Positions 8,096-16,810 of a stretch of DNA of 64,000 nucleotides are shown here, piece by piece. How positions within the stretch are numbered: position 1 is the stretch's first letter; every line of letters starts with the position of its first letter. The translations under genes were made by a program, and so were the position numbers. The notes beneath the pieces were generated by a model, which had not been told where the DNA came from, did no database searches, and was given only the letters and a program-made list of their open reading frames with translations. This DNA is from Longimicrobium terrae. GTDB lineage: Bacteria > Gemmatimonadota > Gemmatimonadetes > Longimicrobiales > Longimicrobiaceae. The DNA lies in contig NZ_JACHIA010000014.1 in NCBI RefSeq assembly GCF_014202995.1, positions 1 to 64,000 on the forward strand, written 5' to 3'.

Positions 8096-8766
8096 TCGAG
8101 GAAACCATCCGGGAGATCACGCCGGAAGAGCGTGAGTCGGTCGCGCCCCCCGCGATGCAACGCTACATCGGGCCCCGGTCTCCGGGCTACCGGAGCGAGT
8201 CGTGGATGCTGGTGGTGGCGGCGGTGGTGCTCGCGGGCATCGTCGTGGTGAACGGGATGCCCAGCGGTTCGCACGCCGCGGGGCTGGCCTCGGCGATGCT
8301 GGTGCCCGTCGCCCTGTTCATCTCCGCGTTCGTCAGGGATGCACGGTTCCGCGCGGCGCACCCGCCCCGGCCGTTCGTTCCGCCGGCCCCGCGCACCAGC
8401 GTGCTGGAGGACGGGCGGGTGATCGTGAAGCGGGTGCAGGCCACCGCCGTGGTGGAGATCGAGGAACTGGAGGATGAGGGACCCGGGTACCTGTTCGACG
8501 TCGGCGGCGGGCAGGTACTGTTTCTGAAGGGCCTGGACTACGATCCACTCGATGACGAAACGCCGTGGCCCAACACGGATTTCGAGATCATCCGCGGCCT
8601 GGTGGACGGCGAGTTCGTCGCGATGGCGTACCACGGCAAGGCGCTCCCGCACACGCGCGTACTCCGCCACCACGAGGTCGACGCCGAAGCGGTGTGGGAT
8701 GAGCGCGAGGAAGTGCTGACCATGAGCCTGGATCAGGCCGTAAAGCGCATCCTCCGGCGCGCGTGA
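8092..8766 (+). CDS. Uncharacterised membrane-anchored protein
   Basis: A 224-residue protein with two hydrophobic segments (about residues 37-55 and 62-80) and a soluble acidic C-terminal domain of about 130 residues that contains EIEELEDEGPGYLFDVGGGQ. I do not recognise the family. It starts inside the stop codon of the methyltransferase gene, so the two are probably made together. The start is chosen from this ATGA overlap; the same frame is open further upstream only as a shadow of the preceding gene. Confidence 0.75.
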   Translation: MIEETIREITPEERESVAPPAMQRYIGPRSPGYRSESWMLVVAAVVLAGIVVVNGMPSGSHAAGLASAMLVPVALFISAFVRDARFRAAHPPRPFVPPAPRTSVLEDGRVIVKRVQATAVVEIEELEDEGPGYLFDVGGGQVLFLKGLDYDPLDDETPWPNTDFEIIRGLVDGEFVAMAYHGKALPHTRVLRHHEVDAEAVWDEREEVLTMSLDQAVKRILRRA

Positions 8767-8927
8767 CTCTCACTTGCAGATGCTTCAGTACGGGCTCGAC
8801 AGGTACGTTGATGCGTCAGCAACTGGAATACGTTTGCCGATGTTGACCCCTCACGACTTGTGTTGGTGACCCTGGAATGCACTTGCACAGTAGTGGAGAA
8901 CTTACAAAACACAGTCTGAGAGCGTCG

Positions 8928-9992
8928 ATGAGCGATCAAGATTCCGTTTCGAAAATTGAGTTGTCAAAGGCCCTGAAAGCTGTGCAGGCAGTCGCATCCC
9001 GGAGTCAATTCGACCAGGTACTCGCCATCTTGGTCCCTGACGAAGACCAAGCGGTCCAGCAGGCAATTCTCGGGCTGTCGGAGGAGGATGAATTCGCGCT
9101 CCTGTGCCGCTTGATGGAGACAGCGACCCATATTAGTCCGCTGGAGCAACGGCCGATCATCCGAAATAACTCTATTGCGCCAGATTTTCTCGTTCAGTTT
9201 CAAGTAGCGCATCCGACGGTTCCCGCAATAGGGAACTCAGAGCCAGTGCGGTGCTTTGTAGAAGTTAAATCAACAAAGAAAGAGCGGTTCAAGATCGGGG
9301 GCTCCAACCTTCGGCAGAGGAGAGCATTTGCTGACGCGTTTGGATTCCCACTGTTCATCGCGGTTCGGTTCCTCAGTGCTGGTCAGCATGCTCTCTGGGC
9401 GATCGTTCATGATGTAGATCGTGCAAAAACTTCCTTGACTATCACGCCTCAAGATGTGCTAGATGGAGTGCGTTCGTTGGTGTGGAACGAACTCGGGTAC
9501 TATGTCAGGCCAGGACTGTTTTTCGAAGCGGAGTTCGACAGCACGAGCCAAGATGACAACGTGCTACACCCGGTTTATGGAACCCAGACGAAGTTTCGCG
9601 CCGTTGCTGATCACGCGAGTATCGAAAGCACCGGCGCATCGGCATTCTTCACTTCGATGCTTTTCGAATGTTTCGACCTTCGCGAAGTCCAAATTCAGAG
9701 GATGGGCGCGATAACTATTCAACGGTTAGAACCCCGTATCAATAATCTCCTTTTGGCCGACATCGTATTCAGGATCAACCAACTATTGCGGGAGGATGAC
9801 GGGCGGTTGCTCTATGACGCTTCACGGGCGCTCGCGCGAATCGACACCCAAGGCGACAAGTACCTCCTCAAGAGATGGTTTGTGGAAAAGCTGATAGAGA
9901 AGTACGTGCGCGAGAGTTTTGTTTTTCTTGGAAAGATGGGAGATTCTGACCGTCAGATGCAGAACTACGTTTCCCTTCTAAACACGCGCTGA
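8928..9992 (+). CDS. Putative PD-(D/E)XK-type nuclease, solitary
   Basis: A 354-residue protein in DNA visibly lower in GC than its neighbours, pointing to horizontal acquisition. With this start, D86 in SIAPDFLVQF, E112-V-K114 in CFVEVKSTKK and Q130 in LRQRRAF form a D...ExK...Q arrangement typical of PD-(D/E)XK nucleases. The rest is not recognised. No methyltransferase or partner gene is adjacent, so a classical restriction system is unlikely; a phage-defence or repair nuclease is possible. An in-frame ATG at 8877 would add 17 residues; neither start has a strong ribosome-binding site. Confidence 0.65.
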   Translation: MSDQDSVSKIELSKALKAVQAVASRSQFDQVLAILVPDEDQAVQQAILGLSEEDEFALLCRLMETATHISPLEQRPIIRNNSIAPDFLVQFQVAHPTVPAIGNSEPVRCFVEVKSTKKERFKIGGSNLRQRRAFADAFGFPLFIAVRFLSAGQHALWAIVHDVDRAKTSLTITPQDVLDGVRSLVWNELGYYVRPGLFFEAEFDSTSQDDNVLHPVYGTQTKFRAVADHASIESTGASAFFTSMLFECFDLREVQIQRMGAITIQRLEPRINNLLLADIVFRINQLLREDDGRLLYDASRALARIDTQGDKYLLKRWFVEKLIEKYVRESFVFLGKMGDSDRQMQNYVSLLNTR

Positions 9993-10027
9993 CTCGGAAG
10001 TCCAGCCCTGACGTCAAGTTGCGCACC

Positions 10028-10057
10028 TTGATAGAACCACCGCGCGCCCACTAGATT
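10028..10057 (+). promoter_or_regulatory. Candidate promoter of htpG
   Basis: TTGATA at 10028-10033 and TAGATT at 10052-10057, spaced by 18 nt, about 80 nt upstream of the htpG start. No CIRCE element is visible. Confidence 0.45.
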
Positions 10058-10139
10058 TTCCGGCTCCCCGCGAGCGCGAGCCGCGCCCGGGGCGTCATCG
10101 AGCACACACATCATCCGAACGCAACGACAGGAGGATAGC

Positions 10140-12155
10140 GTGGCTGAGCAGGCGCAGCAGTTCACCTTTCAGGCAGAGGTGCAGCGGCTCCTCGATCTGG
10201 TGATCCACTCGCTGTACACCGACAAGGAAATCTTCCTTCGCGAGCTGGTGTCCAACGCGTCCGACGCCATCGACCGGCTTCGCTTCGAGGCGCTCACCCG
10301 GTCCGATCTCCTCCCCGAGGGCCACGAGCCCCGGATCCGCCTGATCCCCGACGCCGAGGCGCGCACCCTCACCATCGAGGACGACGGGATCGGAATGACG
10401 CGCGACGAGGTGGTGCAGAACATTGGCACCATCGCGCGCTCCGGCACCCGCGAGGCGCTGGCGCAGCTCAAGGACAAGGGCGACGGCGCGGCGCAGCTGA
10501 TCGGCCAGTTCGGCGTGGGCTTCTACTCGTCGTTCATGGTGGCGGACCGCGTGGAACTCGTCACGCGCAAGGCGGGAACGGATGAGGCGGTGCGTTGGAC
10601 CAGCGCCGGCGACGGATCGTTTGCGGTCAGCGACGCGGAGCGCGACCGGCCAGGCACCAGCATCACGCTGCACCTGAAGCCCGTCGACAGCGAAAACGGC
10701 ATCGAGGACTACACCGACCGCTGGGTGCTGGGCCGCATCGTCAAGCAGCACGCGGATTTCATCACCTATCCCATCGTGCTGCCGGGCGAAAAGACGGAGG
10801 AGCTGGCGGACCCCGCGCCGGAAAAGCCGCTCAACTCCATGAAGCCCATCTGGGCGCGGCCGCCGTCGGAGGTGACGGCCGAGGAGTACGCGGACTTCTA
10901 CAAGCAGATTTCGCACGACTGGTCGGAGCCGCTGGAAACCATCCACACCCGCGTGGAAGGGCTGGTGGAGTACCAGGCCGTGCTCTTCATTCCGTCGCGC
11001 GGCGCCAACGACCTGTATTACGCCGGCTTCAAGCCCAACCTGCGGCTGTACGTAAAGCGCATGCTGGTGCGCGAGAACAGCGAGGAGCTGCTGCCGCGCT
11101 GGATGCGCTGGGTGCGCGGCGCGGTGGATTCGCCGGACCTGCCGCTGAACGTGTCGCGCGAGATGCTGCAGAGCGACCGTCACGTGCGGCAGATTCGCCG
11201 CGCGCTCACCAAGAAGGTGATCGACACGCTCAAGAAGCTGCAGGAGAACGACCGGGCCAAGTACGAGGCGTTCTGGCGTGAGCTGGGGCGGGCGGTAAAG
11301 GAGGGTGTGGACAGCGACTTCGAGAACCGCGACGCGCTGCTGGGGCTGCTGCTGTTCGGCTCGTCGCGCGAGGCGGAGGCGCTTACGTCGCTGGCGGAAT
11401 ACGTGGGGCGCATGCCGGAGGGGCAGAGCGACATCTGGTACCTGACCGGCGCCAGCCGCGAGCAGATCGAGAACTCGCCCGCGCTGGAAACGTTCCGCGA
11501 CCGCGGCTGGGAGGTGCTGTACCTGACCGACCCGGTGGATGAGCTGGTGGTGCAGTCGGTGACGGAATTCGAGGGGAAGAAGCTGCGCAGCGCGGGCAAG
11601 GGCGCGGTGGAGCTGGAAGGGGCGGAAAAGAAGGAATCGTCCGACGAGCAGAAGAAGGAGTTCGAGCCGTTTCTGCAGGTGCTGCAGACGCGGCTGACCA
11701 CGTGGGTCAAGGAGGTGCGCCTGTCCGGCCGCCTGACCAAGTCGCCCGCCGTCCTCGTGGTGGCCGAGCACGACTACTCGCCGCAGCTGGAGCGGCTGAT
11801 GTCGATGGGGCGCGACGGAATCCGCCAGCGCCGCATTCTGGAGCTGAACGCGTCGCACCCGCTGGTGCAGGGCCTTCGCCGCCGCTTTGACGCGAACGCG
11901 GACGACGGCGTCGTGGGCGACTACGCGGAACTGCTGCTGGGATGGTCGCTGCTGGCCGAGGGCTCGGAGCCGCACGATCCCGTACGCTTTACTCAGCTCG
12001 TTGCCGGGTTGATGGAGACGGGGCTGGATTCCGCGCCGTCGTCGCCGTCCGCGGCTTCGTCAACCGAGACGGAGAGCGCGCCGGTGGCGGATTCGGATGG
12101 TTCGGTGCCTGCGTCCGAAGCGGGCGAGTCCGAGGCGGCGACCGCCACGGCCTGA
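10140..12155 (+). CDS. htpG: Molecular chaperone HtpG (Hsp90 family)
   Basis: A 671-residue bacterial Hsp90, a homodimeric ATP-dependent chaperone. The N-terminal GHKL ATPase domain (about 1-230) has FLRELVSNASDAIDRLR, the nucleotide motif EDDGIGMTRDE and GQFGVGFYSSFMVADRVELVT. The middle domain (about 240-500) contains LPLNVSREMLQ, and the C-terminal dimerisation domain ends near residue 625. A Ser/Glu/Ala-rich tail of about 40 residues follows and is absent from E. coli HtpG. The start is GTG with AGGAGGAT just upstream. Confidence 0.97.
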   Translation: MAEQAQQFTFQAEVQRLLDLVIHSLYTDKEIFLRELVSNASDAIDRLRFEALTRSDLLPEGHEPRIRLIPDAEARTLTIEDDGIGMTRDEVVQNIGTIARSGTREALAQLKDKGDGAAQLIGQFGVGFYSSFMVADRVELVTRKAGTDEAVRWTSAGDGSFAVSDAERDRPGTSITLHLKPVDSENGIEDYTDRWVLGRIVKQHADFITYPIVLPGEKTEELADPAPEKPLNSMKPIWARPPSEVTAEEYADFYKQISHDWSEPLETIHTRVEGLVEYQAVLFIPSRGANDLYYAGFKPNLRLYVKRMLVRENSEELLPRWMRWVRGAVDSPDLPLNVSREMLQSDRHVRQIRRALTKKVIDTLKKLQENDRAKYEAFWRELGRAVKEGVDSDFENRDALLGLLLFGSSREAEALTSLAEYVGRMPEGQSDIWYLTGASREQIENSPALETFRDRGWEVLYLTDPVDELVVQSVTEFEGKKLRSAGKGAVELEGAEKKESSDEQKKEFEPFLQVLQTRLTTWVKEVRLSGRLTKSPAVLVVAEHDYSPQLERLMSMGRDGIRQRRILELNASHPLVQGLRRRFDANADDGVVGDYAELLLGWSLLAEGSEPHDPVRFTQLVAGLMETGLDSAPSSPSAASSTETESAPVADSDGSVPASEAGESEAATATA

Positions 12156-12182
12156 TCTTCGGCACACGAGATTACGATCGCG

Positions 12183-12213
12183 AAGCCCTCTCCCGGCACT
12201 CGGGGGAGGGCTT
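12183..12213 (+). terminator. htpG terminator hairpin
   Basis: AAGCCCTC at 12183-12190 pairs with GAGGGCTT at 12206-12213; adjacent CCC and GGG extend the stem past a small bulge. It starts 27 nt after the htpG stop. The T tract is short. Confidence 0.55.
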
Positions 12214-12229
12214 TGGCGTTGCCGGCTGG

Positions 12230-12400
12230 AGAAGGGCGACTGAAATCGCGGCAACAACGGCGCGAAGTCCGCCTTCGCGGACTGTGGGGAGAGCATCTGG
12301 TACAACGCGAGCTTTCGTGCGTCCGCCTGTCCAGGAGCGAATGAATTCGCCGCTGGTGAAGCACGAAGTCCGCCTTCGCGGACTGTGGCGGCGGGTTTGG
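12230..12400. repeat. Interspersed repeat family A, copy 2
   Basis: Blocks GGCGACTGAAATCGCGGCAA, CGAAGTCCGCCTTCGCGGACT (twice) and AATGAATTCGCCGCTGG occur in the same order as at 3219-3375. This copy has CCTTCG where the other has CCTGCG, so the two are close but diverged. Confidence 0.75.
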
Positions 12401-12751
12401 CACCGCGAAGCGACGTTGGCGTGGCCCATGGTAGATCCTTCGGGTGGCGCGGACTTCTGCGCGTCGCCAAACACCCCGGAGACGGGGGCATCACGGAATA
12501 CGTCTCTGTCGGGCGAATGGCCGCGTGACGGGGCGCCAACACTCATCGGGGCGGCCGGGTCTTGTTCCATTCCGGCAGGGCGGTGCGGACGCGGGCGGCA
12601 TCCGCGGGCCCCTACGCATGGGAAACGGCGTGATCGTGGCGGGAAATTCCCGCCGCGCGGTCCACACGCCGGACGGCCCCACCCGGCGGATCAGAGCCCG
12701 CGGGCGGGTGTGTCACCTTTCCGTCACACTCGCCAAACGCGTTGCGCGGTG

Positions 12752-12757
12752 TATATT
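12752..12757 (+). promoter_or_regulatory. Candidate -10 element of ald
   Basis: TATATT at 12752-12757 is an AT-rich hexamer in otherwise GC-rich sequence, about 70 nt upstream of ald. No good -35 hexamer is placed 17 nt away. Confidence 0.35.
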
Positions 12758-12825
12758 GTGCGCCGCGCCCGAGAAATGAGCGGGCCTCAATCGCAGGACC
12801 GAACTCCCCGAACCCGCTGCTTACG

Positions 12826-13938
12826 ATGCTGATCGGCGTTCCTAAGGAAATCAAGACCAACGAAAACCGCATCGCCCTCGTGCCCGCCGGGGCCGAGGCG
12901 CTGGTGTCCGCCGGCCACTCGGTGATGGTGGAGCGGGGCGCCGGTCTGGGCAGCGGCTTTACGGATGAGCAGTACACGGCCGTCGGCGCCACCATCCACG
13001 ACGTGGAAGAGGTGTGGGCCCGCGCCGAGATGATCATGAAGGTCAAGGAGCCCATCGCCGTGGAATACGCGCGCACGCGCCCCGGCCAGCTCCTGTTCAC
13101 CTACTTCCACTTCGCCGCCGATGAGGCGCTCACCCGCGCCATGCTGGCCTCCGGCGCGGTGTGCGTGACGTACGAGACGGTGCAGCTTCCCAGCGGCGAG
13201 CTGCCGCTGCTGACGCCCATGTCCGAGGTGGCGGGGCGCATGGCCATTCAGGCCGGCGCCAAGTACCTGGAGCGCTACTACGGCGGCCGCGGCATGCTGC
13301 TGGGCGGCGTTCCCGGCGTGGCGCCGGCGAATGTGCTGGTCATCGGCGGCGGCGTGGTGGGCACCAACTCGGCCAAGATGGCGGCCGGCCTGGGCGCGCG
13401 CGTCACCATTCTCGACACCTCGCTGGAGCGCCTGCGCTACCTGAGCGACGTGATGCCGGCGAACGTGGAGATGATCTACAGCAACCGGCACAACCTGCTG
13501 GAGAAGCTGGCGCTGGCCGACGTGGTGGTGGGCGCGGTGCTGCTGCCGGGCGCCAAGGCCCCCAAGCTCATCAAGCGCGCGGACCTCAAGGAGATGAAGC
13601 CCGGCTCGGTGATCGTGGACGTGGCGGTGGACCAGGGCGGCTGCGTGGAAACCATCCGCCCCACCACGCACGAAGATCCCATCTACGAGATCGACGGCGT
13701 GATTCACTACGGCGTGGCCAACATGCCGGGCGGCGTGCCGCGCACCTCCACGCTGGCGCTCACCAACGCCACCTTCCCCTACGCCATGCGCCTGGCGCGC
13801 CTGGGGTGGAAGGAAGCCTGCCGCCAGGACCCCTCGCTGGCGCTGGGGCTGAACGTGGTCAACGGCCAGGTGGTGTACGGCGGCGTGGCCGAGGCGTTCG
13901 ACCTGCCGCTGGTGGATGTGGCGTCGGTGCTGGCGTAA
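12826..13938 (+). CDS. ald: Alanine dehydrogenase
   Basis: A 370-residue NAD-dependent L-alanine dehydrogenase (alanine to pyruvate plus ammonia), matching the usual 370-residue length. It opens with [22 protein letters not shown]. The Rossmann motif is [26 protein letters not shown] near residue 170, and [19 protein letters not shown] is the conserved C-terminal segment. The start at 12826 gives the family N terminus; an upstream in-frame ATG at 12742 lies before the likely promoter's transcription start. A strong terminator follows. Confidence 0.96.
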   Translation: MLIGVPKEIKTNENRIALVPAGAEALVSAGHSVMVERGAGLGSGFTDEQYTAVGATIHDVEEVWARAEMIMKVKEPIAVEYARTRPGQLLFTYFHFAADEALTRAMLASGAVCVTYETVQLPSGELPLLTPMSEVAGRMAIQAGAKYLERYYGGRGMLLGGVPGVAPANVLVIGGGVVGTNSAKMAAGLGARVTILDTSLERLRYLSDVMPANVEMIYSNRHNLLEKLALADVVVGAVLLPGAKAPKLIKRADLKEMKPGSVIVDVAVDQGGCVETIRPTTHEDPIYEIDGVIHYGVANMPGGVPRTSTLALTNATFPYAMRLARLGWKEACRQDPSLALGLNVVNGQVVYGGVAEAFDLPLVDVASVLA

Positions 13939-13947
13939 CGGCGACAG

Positions 13948-13978
13948 CAGGGAATAGGGAATAGGGAATGGGGAATAG
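13948..13978. repeat. GGGAATA simple repeat
   Basis: Four imperfect copies of a 7-nt GGGAATA unit between ald and its terminator. The complementary unit TATTCCC is repeated at 15061-15116, so the two arrays form an inverted pair around dut and its neighbour. Confidence 0.85.
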
Positions 13979-13994
13979 GAACTGACCTGTTCCC

Positions 13995-14028
13995 GCGGCC
14001 CCCGCCGGCACACGCTGGCGGGGGCCGC
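13995..14028 (+). terminator. ald terminator
   Basis: A 12-bp GC-only stem (13995-14006 with 14017-14028) with a 10-nt loop, followed by TT. Confidence 0.75.
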
Positions 14029-14061
14029 TTGCATCCATCTCACGTCACGCGTGTTTCGACG

Positions 14062-14499
14062 ATGATCATCCGGTTCAAGAGACTGCCCAACAATCCCGAC
14101 CTGCCGCTCCCCTCGCGCGCCACGCCCGGCGCGGCGGGGTACGACGTGGCCTCCGCCGATCCGCACTTCGTGCTGATGCCGGGGCAGCGCTGGCTGGTGC
14201 GCACGGGGATCGCCATGGAGCTGCCGGACGACGTGGAGTGCCAGGTGCGCCCGCGCTCCGGGCTGGCGCTGCGGCACGGCATCACCCTTCCCAACACGCC
14301 GGCGACGATCGATCCCGACTATCGCGGCGAGCTGAAGGTCATCCTGTGGAACGCGGGGACGGAGCCGGTGCCCATCCCTCGCGGGATGCGCATCGCGCAG
14401 CTCGTGTTCGCGCGGTTCCTGGCTCTGGAGATTCAGGAAACGGACGCGCTGGAGTCGACAGGGCGCGGCGAGGGCGGATTCGGGTCCACGGGAGCGTAA
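14062..14499 (+). CDS. dut: dUTP diphosphatase
   Basis: A 145-residue trimeric dUTPase that hydrolyses dUTP to dUMP and pyrophosphate, limiting uracil in DNA. All five family motifs are visible: AAGYDVAS (motif 1), RPRSGLAL (2), TIDPDYRGEL (3), RGMRIAQLVF (4) and the glycine-rich GRGEGGFGSTG (5). The start at 14062 is chosen because it gives the usual N terminus MIIRFKRL; the in-frame ATG at 14029 abuts the terminator hairpin. The next gene begins 4 nt after the stop. Confidence 0.95.
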   Translation: MIIRFKRLPNNPDLPLPSRATPGAAGYDVASADPHFVLMPGQRWLVRTGIAMELPDDVECQVRPRSGLALRHGITLPNTPATIDPDYRGELKVILWNAGTEPVPIPRGMRIAQLVFARFLALEIQETDALESTGRGEGGFGSTGA

Positions 14500-14503
14500 G
14501 ATC

Positions 14504-14947
14504 GTGACGGATGCCGGCCGGCTGGCGCTGCTGCTGAACATCGCCGCGACGGGGATGATGATCGGGGTGATCTGGTTCGTGCAGATCGTCCACTATCCCC
14601 TTTTCGGCCATGTGGGGCACGATGGATTCGCGGCGTACGAGGCCGAGCACTCCCGCCGCACCACGATCGTCGTTGTGCCGCCCATGCTGGTGGAGCTGGC
14701 GACGGGGATCTGGCTCGTGGTGCGGCCGCCCGCGGGGATGCCGGGCTGGGTGTTCACGGCCGGGTTCGCGCTGATCGTGATCGTGTGGCTGTCGACGTTT
14801 CTGCTGCAGGTACCGCGGCACACGCTGCTCGGCCGCGGCTTTGACGAGGGTGCGCATCGCGCGCTCGTGGCCACCAACTGGATCCGCACGATCGCGTGGA
14901 CGGCGCGGGGCATTCTGCTGCTCTGGGTACTTGGCCGCGTGCTCTGA
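14504..14947 (+). CDS. Four-helix membrane protein of unknown function
   Basis: A 147-residue protein with four predicted membrane segments. Conserved-looking features are WFVQIVHYPLFGHVG near residue 25, HSRRTTIVVVPPMLVELATG in the middle and LLQVPRHTLLGRG before the last helix; this His- and Pro-containing pattern occurs in uncharacterised bacterial membrane proteins. It starts with GTG four nucleotides after dut, so it is probably co-transcribed with it. No function can be assigned. Confidence 0.8.
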   Translation: MTDAGRLALLLNIAATGMMIGVIWFVQIVHYPLFGHVGHDGFAAYEAEHSRRTTIVVVPPMLVELATGIWLVVRPPAGMPGWVFTAGFALIVIVWLSTFLLQVPRHTLLGRGFDEGAHRALVATNWIRTIAWTARGILLLWVLGRVL

Positions 14948-14965
14948 GCGGCGGAATGATGCGCG

Positions 14966-14998
14966 AAGACCCGGCCGATGGTTGATCGGCCGGGTCTT
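14966..14998 (+). terminator. Terminator after dut operon
   Basis: A perfect 14-bp stem (14966-14979 with 14985-14998) with a GGTTG loop, ending in TCTT. Confidence 0.8.
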
Positions 14999-15060
14999 GC
15001 TGCGTGCGCGGGCTCCGCTGGACCGCCGTTTCACAGGAGGTCAGGGAAGAGACTTTCGGC

Positions 15061-15116
15061 GCCCTATTCCCCTATTCCCTATTCCCTACTCCCTATTCCC
15101 TATTCCCTATTCCCTG
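15061..15116. repeat. TATTCCC simple repeat
   Basis: About eight imperfect copies of CCCTATT, complementary to the GGGAATA repeat at 13948-13978. It lies just beyond the stop of the class V enzyme. Confidence 0.85.
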
Positions 15117-15120
15117 TCCT

Positions 15121-16257
15121 TCAGCCGCGGAGGGCGGCGATGAACTTCCGGTTTTCCTCGGGCGTGTTGTAGAAGTGCGGGGATACGCGGACGTAGCCGG
15201 CGCGGTGGTCCACAATGATGTTCTTGTCGGCCAAGCGCCGCACGGCGGCGGGCGCGTCGTCGTTGCGGATGAGGACGATGCCCGAACGGCGCGCGGGATC
15301 CTCCGCGATCTTCAGCTCGAAACCGGCTTCCTGCGCGAGCGTGACCACATCTTCCGTCAGCGCCGCGATGCGCTCGTAGATGCGGTCCTGGCCGGCCTCG
15401 GCAAAGATCTCCAGGCCGCCCAGCGCGGTGTAGACGGTGGGCACGGCCGGGGTGCCCATGCTGAACCGGCCGGCATCGTCGCGGAATTCCAGTTCGTCAT
15501 TGCGGAACTGGAACTGGTCGCGCGCGCCGAACCACGAGGCGATGGTGGGGCGCAGCTCGGCGATGCGCTCCTGCCGCACCCAGAGAAAGGCGATGCCGGG
15601 GCCGCCGCACAGCCACTTGAGGGGGCCGGCCACGTAGATGTCGGCGTCCACCGCGCGCGGGTCCACGCGGATCTGGCCGGCTGACTGGTATCCATCCACC
15701 AGAAACAGAGCGCCCGCGTCGCGCGCCGCCTTGGCGATGGGCGCCAGGTCCTGCACGTAGCCGGTGCCGTAGAAGACGTGGCTGGTGGCGACCAGCGCGG
15801 TACGCTCGTCCACGTACTCGGCCCAGCGCTCCGGCGGCACCCCGATGCCGTCATCGGAGGGCACGCGGACGACCTCCACGTCGTTGCGCGCCAGCCACTG
15901 GTACACGAGGGTGGGAAAGTCCAGCTCGGCGACGACGATCTTGTTGCGCTTGGTGTAGTCGATGGCCGAGGCGATGGACGAAAGCGCGCCCGACACGCTG
16001 GGTGAAAGGGCGATCTCCTTTTCGTCCGCGTTCCACATGGTGGCCACGGTCTGCTTCAGCTGGCCGATGCGGCCCATCCACAGCTCGTACCAGGCGCTGG
16101 CGCCCATGGTGTTCCACAGGGCCTGGTACTCGCCCAGGTAGCCCATGCTGCGGCGGCTGAGCGCGCCCAGCGAGCACGAGTTGAGGTACGTGCGCGTCTG
16201 CAGGATGGGAAACTCGGTGCGGAACGCTTCCAGCTCCGCGTGCGGAATGCTGCTCAT
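15121..16257 (-). CDS. Aminotransferase class V-fold PLP enzyme
   Basis: A 378-residue fold-type I PLP enzyme of the class V / cysteine desulfurase-like group. The PLP lysine is K214 in GPLKWLCGGPG, and D188 with Q191 in LVDGYQSAGQ form the usual cofactor-binding pair. The N terminus has LNSCSLGALSRR. The group includes kynureninases, desulfurases and isopenicillin N epimerase-like proteins; the reaction cannot be chosen from sequence. Its ATG overlaps the stop of the AhpD-like gene (ATGA at 16254-16257), so the two are translationally coupled and probably act in one pathway. Confidence 0.85.
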   Translation of the reverse strand: MSSIPHAELEAFRTEFPILQTRTYLNSCSLGALSRRSMGYLGEYQALWNTMGASAWYELWMGRIGQLKQTVATMWNADEKEIALSPSVSGALSSIASAIDYTKRNKIVVAELDFPTLVYQWLARNDVEVVRVPSDDGIGVPPERWAEYVDERTALVATSHVFYGTGYVQDLAPIAKAARDAGALFLVDGYQSAGQIRVDPRAVDADIYVAGPLKWLCGGPGIAFLWVRQERIAELRPTIASWFGARDQFQFRNDELEFRDDAGRFSMGTPAVPTVYTALGGLEIFAEAGQDRIYERIAALTEDVVTLAQEAGFELKIAEDPARRSGIVLIRNDDAPAAVRRLADKNIIVDHRAGYVRVSPHFYNTPEENRKFIAALRG

Positions 16258-16631
16258 TCGGCGGTCTCCCGGTCGATGTCGAGGGGGCCGTCGGCGTTGA
16301 GCCGGTCCAGCATGTCGACGGCGCGGCGCAGGTGCGGGATGACGATGCTGCCGCCCACGATGAGTCCCACGTTGAATGTTTCAAAGAACTCGGCGTCGGT
16401 GACGCCTTCTTCCTTGCAGCGCACGATGTGGTAGGTGATGCAGTCGTCGCAGCGCAGCACCATGGAGGCGACGAGGCCCAGCAGTTCCTTGGTCTTTACG
16501 TCCAGGGCGCCGGCTTCGTAGCAGCGGGTGTCCAGGGCGAAGAAGCGCTTGATTTCCAGGTTGCCGGCTTCCAGGATGCGCGTGTTCATGCGCTCGCGGA
16601 AGAGGCGGAATTCTTCGAGGCGGTCGGCCAT
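16254..16631 (-). CDS. Carboxymuconolactone decarboxylase / AhpD-family protein
   Basis: A 125-residue all-helical protein with the AhpD-type active site C61-D-D-C64-x-x-x-H68 (LRCDDCITYHIV). Proteins with this C-x-x-C-x-x-x-H motif are thiol-dependent peroxidases or reductases. It is the first gene of a two-gene operon with the class V PLP enzyme, which suggests a redox or sulfur-related job (inference). Confidence 0.88.
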   Translation of the reverse strand: MADRLEEFRLFRERMNTRILEAGNLEIKRFFALDTRCYEAGALDVKTKELLGLVASMVLRCDDCITYHIVRCKEEGVTDAEFFETFNVGLIVGGSIVIPHLRRAVDMLDRLNADGPLDIDRETAE

Positions 16632-16712
16632 GGGTTCGTCCGTGCTCCGGTTGGGATGAAGCGGGCAAAGTGCCGTGCCATCCCGAGCGCCGTCAAGGAC
16701 AACGGAAGGGTC

Positions 16713-16787
16713 TCACGCAGAGCAGCAGAGCAGCAGAGGAGCAGAGGGGTCTGGTGCAGTCCTCTGCTTCTCTGCTGCTCTGCGTGA
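16713..16787. repeat. Long inverted repeat
   Basis: TCACGCAGAGCAGCAGAG at 16713-16730 is a perfect 18-nt inverted repeat of the sequence ending at 16787, and the match continues inward with imperfections. It could form a long cruciform or RNA hairpin. It lies between two minus-strand genes and may end transcription of the GxxExxY gene, although no T run follows. Confidence 0.85.
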
Positions 16788-16810
16788 TGCTGTCTGTTGG
16801 GATGTCGGCT

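Larger units (their letters stand above)
12156..12825. other. htpG-ald intergenic region
   Basis: Holds the htpG terminator hairpin (12183-12213), a copy of repeat family A (12230-12400) and the ald promoter region. Between about 12400 and 12720 nothing recognisable is seen. Confidence 0.6.
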
